A stretch of DNA of 64,000 nucleotides from Neofusicoccum parvum (Eukaryota; Ascomycota; Dothideomycetes; Botryosphaeriales; Botryosphaeriaceae). The notes beneath the pieces were generated by a model. It was not told the DNA's origin. It saw only the letters and a program-made list of their open reading frames with translations, and did no database searches. A program made the position numbers and the translations under genes. This document shows, piece after piece, positions 45,503 through 55,427 of the stretch. Position 1 is the first letter of the stretch; each line of letters begins with the position of its first letter. The DNA lies in assembly GCA_020912385.1 (NCBI GenBank), contig CP087216.1:1674001-1738000 (forward strand). Direction: 5' to 3'.

Positions 45503-46615
45503 GATTCGTTCTGGGTGGCTCGCTGGCTGGGCAGGACGATAGGGAATCTGCGCGCAACGGGCAGGGTTGACGACTTGGTCTCCGGGAGCAGCGGTCGGTC
45601 TGGCACGGATGGAGCTGAGGAGAGGGGGAAAGGCGGTTCCAGGCAGCGGAGAGCAGGCAGGAAACGGCAGGCTTCTCGAAGAAGTCGAAGGAAATTGTGG
45701 CTCCCCACAGTTGGCCAGCTCTCGACCTCCGCCCACGCAGGTGGGACAAAGCGCCCGCTTATAAAGAGGCCATGACAACAAAGGAAAGGAGCAGTCATGC
45801 GTAAGCACAGGAACAGACACGCGAAGGGAAATAAAAAGAGCACGTCGTGGTCCCGGGCCGGCCAATGAGGGCGCCCCGCCGCGGCTTTCCCTTCGGCCGC
45901 GGCGCAGCCCTGGAGGCGTCGAGCGACGCCATGATGCCCACCCAACACCAGGCTGCGGCTTGGGGGCGTGGTGCGGAGCGAGGGTTGTACCTGTGGGTGC
46001 GTGCGAGACGATCCGAGCGACGCGCGAAAAGCACGCACGCTTGCCGTGCCGCACGCCGCGCTAGGGAGGCTGTGGGAGCCGTGCAATCGGACCGTTGCGC
46101 TGCCGTACGGCACGAGTGGTGATGGCCGCCATGGCTTGCCGCGTGATCGATGGCGGCGCGCGACCTGCGCGTTGCTGCGCGCCGCGTCTCAGCGCTGTCC
46201 AGCTGCTCTCGCGCCCAGCCCAGGCCGCGCCCAGCACGTGCGCGCCCGAGCCCGCTCTGCGGCCACAAGTCACCGGGACGCGTCTGATATAGCATGTGTC
46301 TCGCGTGACAGATGACAACGGCACATCTGCAGGGCTGGCTGCCGTCCTTGGTCCTGTCCAGCTGCCGCCTAACCTGCCGCTCGCGCGACCTGCCGGGGAG
46401 CCGCGTCGGAAGGGGTCACCCAGTCCGAACAACACGCCTGTCGCTATGTCATCCATCGCGGGGTTGCGGGGTCCTTCCTCCAGGGCACCGCAGCATTTGG
46501 CTGCAATATAGAAACTGCGGCCCTGGTCTGCGAGCCAAGTCACCCCGTCCAGCTCCTCTCTGGACCAACACAGCCCGCCCTTGCAGCATCCCACCTGCGC
46601 ATCTGCAAGCCGAGC
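45503..46615. other. Divergent promoter region, 1.1 kb
   Basis: GC-rich region between the minus-strand 158-aa gene and the plus-strand dehydrogenase. Long frames occur on both strands but all read as Arg/Ala/Pro-rich noise. It contains the TATA-like element described separately. Confidence 0.55.
45757..45766 (-). promoter_or_regulatory. TATA-like element (CTTTATAAGC on minus strand)
   Basis: It is an isolated TATAA core in GC-rich surroundings, about 255 bp upstream of the minus-strand ATG at 45502. The contrast with local composition makes it a plausible core promoter. Confidence 0.35.
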
Positions 46616-47761
46616 ATGCCTGGCAACGCCGACGCTCGTGATGCTCTCGTCAACCGCCAGCTGCCGGAGATGCAGCTGTCCGATGGCTCGGCAGCTTCGA
46701 TGACCGGCCCGCCGCTGCCGGCTCCTCACTACCTCAACGCCGAAGGACGAGCCCGGTACCGCTTCTCGGTCGAAGGAAATGCAGTTCGTAAGTACCGTGA
46801 CATGCCAATCTCCCTCGCTTGCTATGCGCTGGAATGCTCACCCCCGCAGTAACCGGCGGCGCTGGAACGCTCGCACTAGAAGGCGCCCGCGCGCTTCTCG
46901 AACACGGTGCCAGTGGCGTGGCGCTCTTCGACATCAACCCGGCTCATGCCGACGCGCAGATTCAGAAGCTGCGCACAGATTTTCCGGAGCAGCAGATCGT
47001 TGCCAAGAAGGTCAATGTGACGGACGCGGAGAACGTTAATGCTGCGGTGAGGGAGACTGCCGCAGAGCTGGGGAGTGTCGACGTTCTGGCGTGCTTTGCT
47101 GGCGTGGTAGGTTGCACCCACGCTTTGGACATGTCTGTAGAGGAATGGCGCCGGGTCATGGACATCAACTCCACCGGAGCATTTCTGTGTGCACAAGCTG
47201 TTGCAAAGTATGGCAACGCCCTTCCTACAATTCTCAAGTCCGCATGTCTGACTTGGGGATATCGACAGGCAAATGGTTGAGCAGAAGACCAAGGGGTCCA
47301 TCGTATTCATTGCCTGTACGTCCATGTTCGAGCCCAGTTTCCCAAACCAATACTGACTACCCTCGAAGCAATCTCTGCCCACCATGTCAACTATCCACAG
47401 CCGCAGGTGGCATACAACGTCTCCAAGGCCGCGGTTGTCCATCTGAAGGACTGTCTTGCGGCTGAGTGGGCCCGATATGGCATTCGGGTGAACACCATCA
47501 GTCCCGGGTACATGGACACGATCCTCAATGAAGGGCCAGGACTGGAGAGGGCGCGCAACGCATGGGCTGCTCGCAACCCCATGGGACGCATGGGTAGCCC
47601 GGAAGAGCTTGCAGGCCCTCTCATCCTGCTCACGTCAAACGCGGGCAGCTACATCAACGGAGCAGATCTGATTGTCGACGGTAGGCTTCCTGAGTCTCTA
47701 CATCCTATAGGGCCATGAGCGAGGCTAACAGTCAATTGCAGGCGGCGCCATGGTGTTCTAG
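46616..47761 (+). CDS. Short-chain dehydrogenase/reductase (polyol/sorbose-reductase-like)
   Basis: Exons 46616-46787, 46850-47207, 47269-47315, 47369-47680 and 47742-47761 give 302 aa; the last exon is 20 nt and encodes only GAMVF plus the stop. Residues after 57 form a Rossmann SDR. The cofactor loop is TGGAGTLALEGA, followed by ALFDIN, then VDVLACFAGVVG, an active-site Ser in SISAHHVNYPQPQ and YNVSK (catalytic Tyr and Lys), then IRVNTISPGYMDT and GSYINGADLIVDGG. The family closest to mind is the fungal L-xylulose/sorbose/arabinitol reductase group. The glycine-rich motif is unusual: the second and third motif glycines of TGxxxGxG are Thr and Ala. It has a 50-residue N-terminal extension. 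The reaction is probably NAD(P)-dependent sugar-polyol interconversion; the substrate is unproven. Confidence 0.87.
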
Positions 47762-48587
47762 TGGACGCAATGGACGCGTTCAGTCTGAAGCGAGTGCTGC
47801 TGTTCAACATCCTAGAGACATTAGGAACCTAGAGCATGTATAGAAGAGCCATAGCCTTTTGTTTACATGGTAGATGCGCATGGATCAGAGGGCTCTGGTC
47901 TCCGTGCCTGCCAATGCACGTACAGAGATTGCGCCCAACAAAAGTCTTGGCTAGCTATGGCAAGTTGTTCAATGCATCATCTGCGCTCGTGTGGTGGCTC
48001 ACTGTTAAGTATCTCGGATGCGGACGCGTCTGGTGCTTGTGTTTACTGCAGTGTTTTGGGGCGGGTGAGATCGACCGCCAAAGGACCGCGGGGCCGGCTG
48101 CTGGCCTGTGGTTCGCACGCGGGCAGGCCACTCGAGCAGCAGCTAGCGGCGCAGCGGTGAGATTAGCGGTGCGGTGTTCGAAAAAATGCTGTGTGCTGGC
48201 GGACTTGGTGCAATAATAGCCGCAAGCGTCCCGCGGCCGCCGTGTTGTGAAGATTGACGTCGGGTTGCTGGGGACTTGGAAGGCTCGCTTGGTGCAGGCC
48301 GTTCGTGGGCCTAGCGCGCCTGCATGCTTGACCATTGCGGACGCAGCCACAACAATCACTCCAAACATCACCCTCCCCCACTGCAGGCCGATCCCCGACA
48401 CTCTCTGGCCGCTTATCCTATCGTTGTCCCTGCCCGCACCGCCCGACTCGCCGCCCTCCGCGCTCCGCCATGTCCAGCGGCCGCTGCTAAGACGCCTCGA
48501 CGTGTCGCAGCACCACACGCGTGAGCTGCACGCTCTGCCCCTCACGCTCGCTGTCCACGGCCCCGTCAGCCGCTGCTGTCCTTACGC
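47762..48587. other. Intergenic, 826 bp, between the SDR gene and DBF4
   Basis: Mixed then GC-rich sequence; the last 300 bases are pyrimidine-rich leader. No protein-like frame. Confidence 0.55.
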
Positions 48588-50770
48588 ATGGCAGCAGTCT
48601 CCATCCCTCCGTCTCCGCAGGCTCTGTCCACGATGGCGTCGCGTCGTGTGCCGCTCGCCAATGTCCCCAATGCCACCAACTCGCCCTACCGGCCGAACGC
48701 GGCAACCGCGACCAAGCGATCGCGTTCTCACGCGAGCGAGCAGAGAGAGTCCGCGTATAATGGCCAGCCACCTGCGAAGAAGCAGTTCTTCGAGGAAAAT
48801 GACACGGAAGCTCGTCGTCAGGCCCTCTTGAAGAAGGCTGGCCAGACTCAGTCGGTCCAGAAGAAGCTCGACGCTGCACGCGATGTCAGACCGAGTCAGA
48901 AGCCTGTCGAGAGGACACAAAAGTCCGCCCAGGATAACTACGACACCATCCGCCAATGGCAGAAGCACTACCGGAAGGTCTTTCCGCAGTACGTCTTCTA
49001 CTTCGAGAATATCCCGGCAGATGCACGGGCCAGAGCAACAAAACAAATACTGGCCTTGGGAGCTGTATGTCCCCCCAACACATTATCGGTCTTCTTTCGG
49101 GACACTAACATCATATGTTTTCTAGCGTGAGGAGAAGTTCTTCTCGAAGGCGGTTACCCATGTCGTCACGACCCGTCAGATTCCCCCCGAACAGCCCACG
49201 TCAAGCTCGGTCGATAGCAGAACCACTTCCTCCAGTGCCGTTACCACGCAGGATGAAAATGGGCAGCTGCGGACCATCAACCCTTCGCTTCTTGACCGAT
49301 CCACGGAGTCGCAAGGAGCCCGTACAAGGCTCGCTCTGGAGCTCGCTGCCGCCAGGAAGCCGGGAATGTCCAATGCGCAAGGGCATGTCTTCCATCGTCG
49401 TCATTGTATCTCGGAAACTAACTTGACTACAGTGTCTTTCAGGATGCCGAGACGCGTACACGTAGTAGCAACAATGGAGACATTCTCATCAAGGCTAGGG
49501 AAATGGGCATGAAGATATGGGCACTGGAGAAGCTGGAGAGGATCCTGAACACCATGTTCAACACGGAGACTGGAGAGCAGCCTCCCGCCTACAACACACG
49601 GGGAAACACAGCAGTCAATGCTTCTAAGACTCGTGGTGCCGATCTCTCCCAGCTGTTGAAGAATGAGAAAGTCAACGGCCCGGCCGATCGCGACCTCGCT
49701 GTTTCCACCAAAGATATGGCCCACTTCCGCGGCTACTACGTTTACATCCATTGCATGAACGAGAAATACCGTCCCGTCATCATGAGGGATTATCCTAAGA
49801 CCGCGACGAAGGAAGATGGGAAGTGGCCTCAGTTCCGCCTGACGGCTGCTGGAAGGTGCCCGTTTGTGGAAGATCCGCAGCACCTCAGGAAGCTGCAATT
49901 CCAGGACCAACAGAAGACTACGCAGCAGAGGGCAGATCGGGCGGCATCTGCGGCACCTCGGACTCGTTCTGCTTCTGCTGCTTTGGAGGCGGCGAAGCAG
50001 CGTATTGCCCCCAAGACAGAGGAGAGGCGCGCCCTGACCGAGAGCAAGAATACAACCAGGCGTACCAGTGCTACGGAGGAATCAACTGACACGATTGTGT
50101 CCAAGCCCCTTGAGCCGCCGAAGCTTATCCCTGCAAAGCGTAGGGAGCCGGATGGCATGCCACCTCTCTTCGGCAGTGCTCAAGCCAGCCTTCGCGGCAT
50201 TCCTCGCTATGCTGGTGGTGAGCCTGTTGCTTCTGGTGTTCAGCCATCTAACATCACGTCTGCCATCAAGTCTCAGATGATCTCTTCCACAGCTGCCGCA
50301 CCTGGTGCACGTGCTGGAACTAGCAAAGAACTCCATCAACTAAGCCGCAAGGTGCTCGAGAAGAACAGTGCCCCCAACAGCACCACGTCTTCGTACATGA
50401 CAGATATCAGGGCGGCAATCAACGGTGACCGTGCTCCTCCGCCTAGGGCCGCTAAACGAAAGGCCCAGGAGACCATTACAGGTGCCCAAGATAACTCAGA
50501 AGAGGCTGAGAAGCAGAGCACCCGTAGAGTGATCATTGCTCGGAGCAAGAAGCCGATCGAGAAGGACCCAAAGCCCGGATACTGCGAGAACTGCCGGGAG
50601 AAGTTTGATGACTTCGATACAGTATGTCACAGCTCTACATTGGTCGTAGTCATTGCTAACATAGCTGGTAGCACATCATTGGCCGCAAGCACCGCAAGTT
50701 TGCAACCACGCCAGACAACTGGAAGGATCTCGACAGCCTGCTCAGCGAACTGACGCGTCCTTTATTATGA
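48588..50770 (+). CDS. DBF4: DBF4/NimO, regulatory subunit of the DDK (Cdc7) kinase
   Basis: Exons 48588-49064, 49126-49382, 49433-50621 and 50672-50770 give 673 aa. DBF4 activates Cdc7 kinase, which phosphorylates the MCM helicase to fire replication origins. Motif N, a BRCT-like region, is HYRKVFPQYVFYFENIPADA through SKAVTHVV. The MGMKIWALEKLERIL helix follows, then motif M (DMAHFRGYYVYI and KYRPVIMRDY). Motif C, the zinc finger, is PGYCENCREKFDDFDT joined by the last intron to HIIGRKHRKF. The N-terminus ASRRVPLANVPNATNSP matches fungal orthologues; Met16 (48633) is an alternative start. Intron 2 cannot be made with a good GT donor. The best solution is a GC-AG intron (GCATGT...CTACAG, CTAAC branch), giving AQGVFQDAE. 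A GTCTTC donor at 49387 with acceptor 49442 is the fallback. Confidence 0.9.
49383..49432 (+). other. GC-AG intron in DBF4
   Basis: This 50-nt intron has donor GCATGT, an ACTAAC branch site about 12 nt before the acceptor, and acceptor CTACAG. It joins codon GG|T without breaking frame. The only in-frame GT alternative needs the weak donor GTCTTC. Confidence 0.6.
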
Positions 50771-52031
50771 CTCGATTCTTCGGAAGTCGCTGTACAGAAC
50801 CCGACCGACTGCTACAACTTAGCATTGAAAGCCCCTAGCTCTGTTAGAGCAACATCACCCAGGCCCTCGACTGCGTGCCATCCGACCTCGTCCTATCAAC
50901 GGTATTCCCTTTTCGTGACGTGAAAACCCTACAGCTTGGCATTTGGAGGCTTACTGTCATTTGGCCCTCCTTCCAAAAGCTCGTACTTTCTGCGTGCCTG
51001 TGCAAAAATACCCCGTAACTCCTGTTGTCCGCCTCTGAGGCGATTTTACTTTTCTGCATTATCAGGCGCATTTTCTCTTCCTGTCGGCATTCTCCTTTTA
51101 ACCCTTACCGCAAACGACACGACTCACGAAGCATCCGCTCGTGTTCACTGTATATGTAGATTACTGAGGCTTGGAAAAGAGCTCGCGTTGACCGCGCCTG
51201 CTTCGAAGTACTCCGGAAAGGACCCTTCTGAGTGGACGAGGAAACCTGGCGTTGGTGCCATGGCTATGGTGGAGCTAGGGATCATTGTGCTTATTGCTTA
51301 CGGCTTGCTGGTAGCGGAGGGAAGCATTGATGGAATGGCTCAAGGTTGATGTCTGAACCGGATTAGTTCGTGTACATATTTCTGGTATATGGACATAACG
51401 GACTCAGGCCTTTTAAGATCCGCGTTGGCTTGGTGAGCTGGGTGGTGTCCCGAAAAGCAGAAGAATCCTGCAAGCGACCATGACGTGCGGAGGCGAAGAA
51501 CGCAGACCCTGGAAACATTCCAGAGGCGGCGGTGAGGCGGCGCAAAACCCCGGCTTTTGACCAAACATGCATTCCCGCTCTCTTCAGCCTTATGACCAGG
51601 TTGGAGCTGATACCGGGTAGATCCGCGTGTACAAACGGCGCCTGTTCGCATTCCGCAGAGCCGGCTGGGGTTGTGTGGGTTGGGACGCGTGAGACCGCGC
51701 CAACGACGTGACGTGCTACTGCCTAACCGCTGATCACCACTTTTCCAACCCACCTTACAAGCCAGGAACGCCACCGCATTCTCGCGCGTTCGTCTTCGGG
51801 CGACGCAAACCGCAAATTCCGAGCTTTACTAGCCTCTTGGGTCTTCCCTCTTCCCGCTCCATCTCGTCGTTCGCGCCCCACCCTAATTACGGCGTGCACC
51901 GTTTGCGCACCACCACCAACCCAACCCAACCCAACCCGCCCCAAACGGCATCCCGCCCCGCCTCACCCCACCACAACCGCCTACAGCCACACAGCAACGC
52001 CCAGAAATAACTCAACCACAGTCCGCACGCC
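50771..52031. other. Intergenic, 1.26 kb, between DBF4 and ATG12
   Basis: DBF4 3' flank, then CT-rich and CCAAC-repeat sequence leading to ATG12. No protein-like frame. Four CCAAC units lie at 51916-51935. Confidence 0.55.
51916..51935. repeat. (CCAAC)4 tandem repeat
   Basis: Four perfect 5-bp units lie about 100 bp upstream of the ATG12 start, probably within its 5' leader. Confidence 0.85.
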
Positions 52032-52375
52032 ATGTCCTCACCGCCACAGCCGAGCCTACCCGGCGACGCCGGTCCCGCAGCAGCAGGAGCAGCAACAACA
52101 GCCTCGCCCGGACCGGCATCGCCCCGCGTGCCGCTCGCCGAGTCGTCGTCGCCGTCGACCCCGGGTGCGGCGGGCGGCGAGCAGGACGAGGAGAACGAGG
52201 AGCTGCCGATGACGATGGCGGCGTCGGTGCTGCTGACGAGCTTGCCCAAGGACGCGAAGAGCGCGCTGGAGGGGGCGGGGATGGAGGTGTTCAGGCGGGG
52301 GAAGGAGGGGGAGTTTGAGAAGGGTGAGTGAGGGTTTTGCTTTCTTTCTTCCTTCCTTCCTTTCTTTCTTTTTGC

Positions 52376-52407
<32 letters not shown>

Positions 52408-52960
52408 CTAAGACGTTTGTGGCCCTTTCTCTCCTTCTTCTTCTTTCTTGATTTAGATTTGGTAGGAGGGGCGGAGGGTGCAAAACGGTTGTGATTTTTT
52501 AGTTGCTGCCGGACGCGTAGTGGAAATGTCTGCGATTAATATCTTTTTCTGGCACTCCCCTTTTCCTCAGCATCTGTTCTCCTCTCCGTAGGGATACTGA
52601 CATCACCGCCCCTTATCGCCAGTGAAAATCCACTTCCGCGCCGTAGGTTCGGCACCGGCTCTAAAGCAGCCCGTGAGAAAGTTGTCTCCGGGGTTGAAGT
52701 TTGAGAAGGTGGTGGTGTTTCTGCGGAAGCAGCTCCGTCTGAAGGATCACGAGAGTGTATTCTGCTACGTCAACAGCGTGTTCGCGCCGGGGTTGGATGA
52801 GGGGATCGGGAATTTGTGGAGGGTGGGTCCTCCTGTCCTTGATTCTACGCGAGGTTGTTACGCATTCAAAATGGGAAATGCTGACATTGAAACCTTGCAG
52901 TGCTTCAAGGTCAAAGACGAGCTCGTGGTGGCATATTCAATCACGCCTGCATTTGGCTGA
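52032..52960 (+). CDS. ATG12: ATG12, ubiquitin-like autophagy conjugation protein
   Basis: Exons 52032-52323, 52623-52822 and 52901-52960 give 183 aa. The first 95 residues are a disordered Ala/Pro/Ser-rich extension. The ubiquitin fold follows ([68 protein letters not shown]). The protein ends in the C-terminal Gly needed for activation by Atg7, transfer to Atg10 and an isopeptide bond with Atg5. The Atg12-Atg5-Atg16 complex promotes Atg8 lipidation during autophagosome formation. Intron 1 is long (52324-52622, 299 nt) and contains a (CT)n microsatellite. Family length and key motifs are intact. Confidence 0.95.
52376..52404. repeat. (CT)14 microsatellite inside ATG12 intron 1
   Basis: About 14.5 uninterrupted CT units, preceded by a CTTT/CTTC-rich tract from about 52336. 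It lies well upstream of the acceptor at 52622, within the intron. Confidence 0.9.
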
Positions 52961-53178
52961 GAAGAGCATTTCAGGAGGGCAAATATGGTAAGCCAAGATT
53001 GTTGCTTCTTTGGATTTATGAGGCCTAACTTATTAGGTACATCAACTAAACACCTTACGCATGCAGTGCTAGCAGTACTAGAGACAACGACGCCCCCTAG
53101 AAGGTAGCGACAGGGTATATCAAACAGCAGCAGACAAAGCACACATGGCCACCCATTTCATCATCGTTACATCAACTC

Positions 53179-54252
53179 TTACGATTGCTTCTCACTTCCC
53201 TCGACTTTCTCCGCAATCAGCCTCTCAAACTCGGCGAGCTCCTCCTTAGCAATGGGATATGTGTGCTCGGGCGCAGGGTAGGCGCGCGACTTGACTTCGT
53301 TCTTGTAGTCGGTGATGGCGCGCATGCTCTCATCCCACACATTCCCATACTTCTTAACGAATTTGGGAAGGAAGCGACCCGGCGGGAAGTTGCCCAGCAT
53401 GTCGACCTGGACGAGGACCTGACCAGAGCAGCCATTGCCGGCACCGATACTGATAGTCGGAACGCTCAGCTTCTTCGTCACCAGCGCCGCGACCTCCGAT
53501 GGAACGGCCTCTATAACCATGCCCCACGCGCCTGCCTCCTGCACGGCGAGCGCGTCCTTCAGGAGCTTGATAGCACCGGCTGTCGACTTTCCTTGCACGC
53601 GAAAGCCGCCCAGCGCGTTCTGGCGTTGGGGTGTTAGGCCGATGTGGCCGAGGACGGGAATTCCAGCACGGGTGATCTTGGCAATGGTGGGTGCCATCTC
53701 GATGCCACCTTCAAGCTTAATGCCCTGCATGCGGCCCTCCTTGACAATGCGGATGGCCGTCTCCAGAGCTTGTTCGGGCGCGATCTCATAGGATCCCATA
53801 GGCATATCACCAACCTAGAAGATGGAATGTTAGCGGCAAACAATGGAACTAGTGAAAATTGGACGGCATACAGTGAAAGCAGACTTAGTAGCGCGTGCGA
53901 CAGAGCGGCAATGCACCAGCATGTCCTCAACCGTGACCTCGCTCGTATCCTCCATACCCATGGAGACCATGGCGAGGCTGTCGCCGACAAGGACCACGTC
54001 CATACCAGCCTGATCGGCGACATGGGCGGTGGGGAAGTCGTAGGCGGTGAGCACGGTGATGGGTTCGTTCTTGCGATGCAACGAGTGCAAGGTGTTGAGC
54101 GTCACCTTCTTGCGCGTGCTGGCGGATGAGGCTCCCATGGGCGAATGCGAGCTGTTGCGCGTCTGTACGAGCGGCGACAGCAACACAGTAGGCGACGACT
54201 TGCCGCGCAACGCAAATGCGCAACGCGCAGCGGGGAGCAGACGGCTGTTCAT
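53179..54252 (-). CDS. panB: 3-methyl-2-oxobutanoate (ketopantoate) hydroxymethyltransferase
   Basis: Minus-strand exons 54252-53872 and 53814-53179 (intron GTATGC...TTCTAG, 57 nt) give 338 aa. The enzyme uses 5,10-methylenetetrahydrofolate to hydroxymethylate 2-oxoisovalerate, the first committed step of pantothenate and CoA synthesis. Family motifs: ITVLTAYDFPTAHVADQAGM, VLVGDSLAMV with the metal-binding Asp, VGDMPMGSYE at the exon junction, IKLEGG, IPVLGHIGLTPQ, AWGMVIEAVP with the likely catalytic Glu, and ISIGAGNGCSGQVLV. The first 40 residues are rich in Arg, Ser and Ala without acidic residues, a likely mitochondrial targeting peptide, as in other fungal PanB proteins. The gene is divergent from UBC8 across 1.2 kb. 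Confidence 0.95.
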
Positions 54253-55427
54253 GGCGGCACGCGACAGGATATGGCAAACGGAGTCACAGCTCAGCGTGGA
54301 GTCGATGGAAGTTGATGGAAATGAGGGTTCCTGATGATTTTGCGACCGGGAGAGGGAGGCGGGTGCGCCATCGCGGCCGCGTGCGCAGGTTTTTATTGGG
54401 GCAAGGTTCGTGATGTTTTCTGCTGCGCAGGCCAGAGTACGTTGGAGTTTTGGCCCTAGATTGGATCTCCCTCGGCCCGGCCGGGCCTCCGCTGGCCGCA
54501 GCGAACAGGACGCTCAGCTCGGACTTCCGGTCTGTGCCTGGCTGAGGTGAGCAAGAAGGTGCCGAGGCTGGCTGTCGGCCTGCGCACCGCTCGGAGCGGG
54601 GTGTGCCTGTGGGTATGCGTGTATAGCTGCGCCGGTGATATGGTGGTGGAAATGCACCTTGAGGGCTGCCCCTCGCCCATGCTGCGCCGCAGGTGAGGTG
54701 CTCGCAGCCCCGTTATCGATACCGCTGCCCGAGTCAGGCGGCGGATCCCTTGGTCCCTCTCACTGTGCAACGCCTCACGACAAGCGCGTCGGGGGCGAGC
54801 AGGGCAAGTTCCGCTGGTCAAAGAGCCACAGAGCACAGCCGTCGCATTGTCTGTCCGTTTGCACCAATGCGGACGCGGTGGACAGCAGCTGCATTGGACG
54901 GCCGACACCCCCACCAGCGTGGCTCGCGCACCTCATGACTTGGCCCAAGACCCGGCGGCGTGACTGCCGCCCGCGCCAATGACGAGACCGCCTGCACGCC
55001 CGCGCTGGCTCCTCACAGCACCTCCCCAACCTCGTCCTTCGTCTGTCTTCGCCTGACTTGCATACACTACCACCACCAGGCTTTCGCCGCTCCCAGGCAC
55101 CCGACTCGCGCTTCTGACCCGCACACCGCAGCCACACGACCCAAGCGCACCCCCGCGTGCAGCACTTCCCGAACCACGCTCACTCTCCGTCTTCGAACGG
55201 CCGCCATTATCCGCCGAGCTGCCGCAGAGCACTCCACTTCCGGGACTGCACCGCGGTATCAGACCGGCCCTGCCAGGCTCCTAGCCCCTCCGAAGGCTTA
55301 TCGTCTCCCCGCCGCCACTGCCTTCCCGCGACCCTTCGCCTCCCGCACCCATCTACGTCCTGGGCTCCTGAGCACCTCGCAAATACTTCCTCCACTCTCT
55401 ACCACAGGAATCCGATAAGCCGGCACA
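54253..55427. other. Divergent promoter region, 1.2 kb, between panB and UBC8
   Basis: GC-rich with a pyrimidine-rich stretch (55010-55420) that fits the UBC8 leader. Open frames here are Ser/Thr/Pro/Arg-rich noise. No gene. Confidence 0.6.

Noticed and set aside
44522..45775. 417-codon plus-strand open frame
   Set aside because: Its second half is the antisense of the protein-like 45026-45502 minus-strand gene, and its first half is low quality.
51916..51935. Telomere-like repeat
   Set aside because: The unit is CCAAC, not CCCTAA, and only four copies occur in a gene leader.
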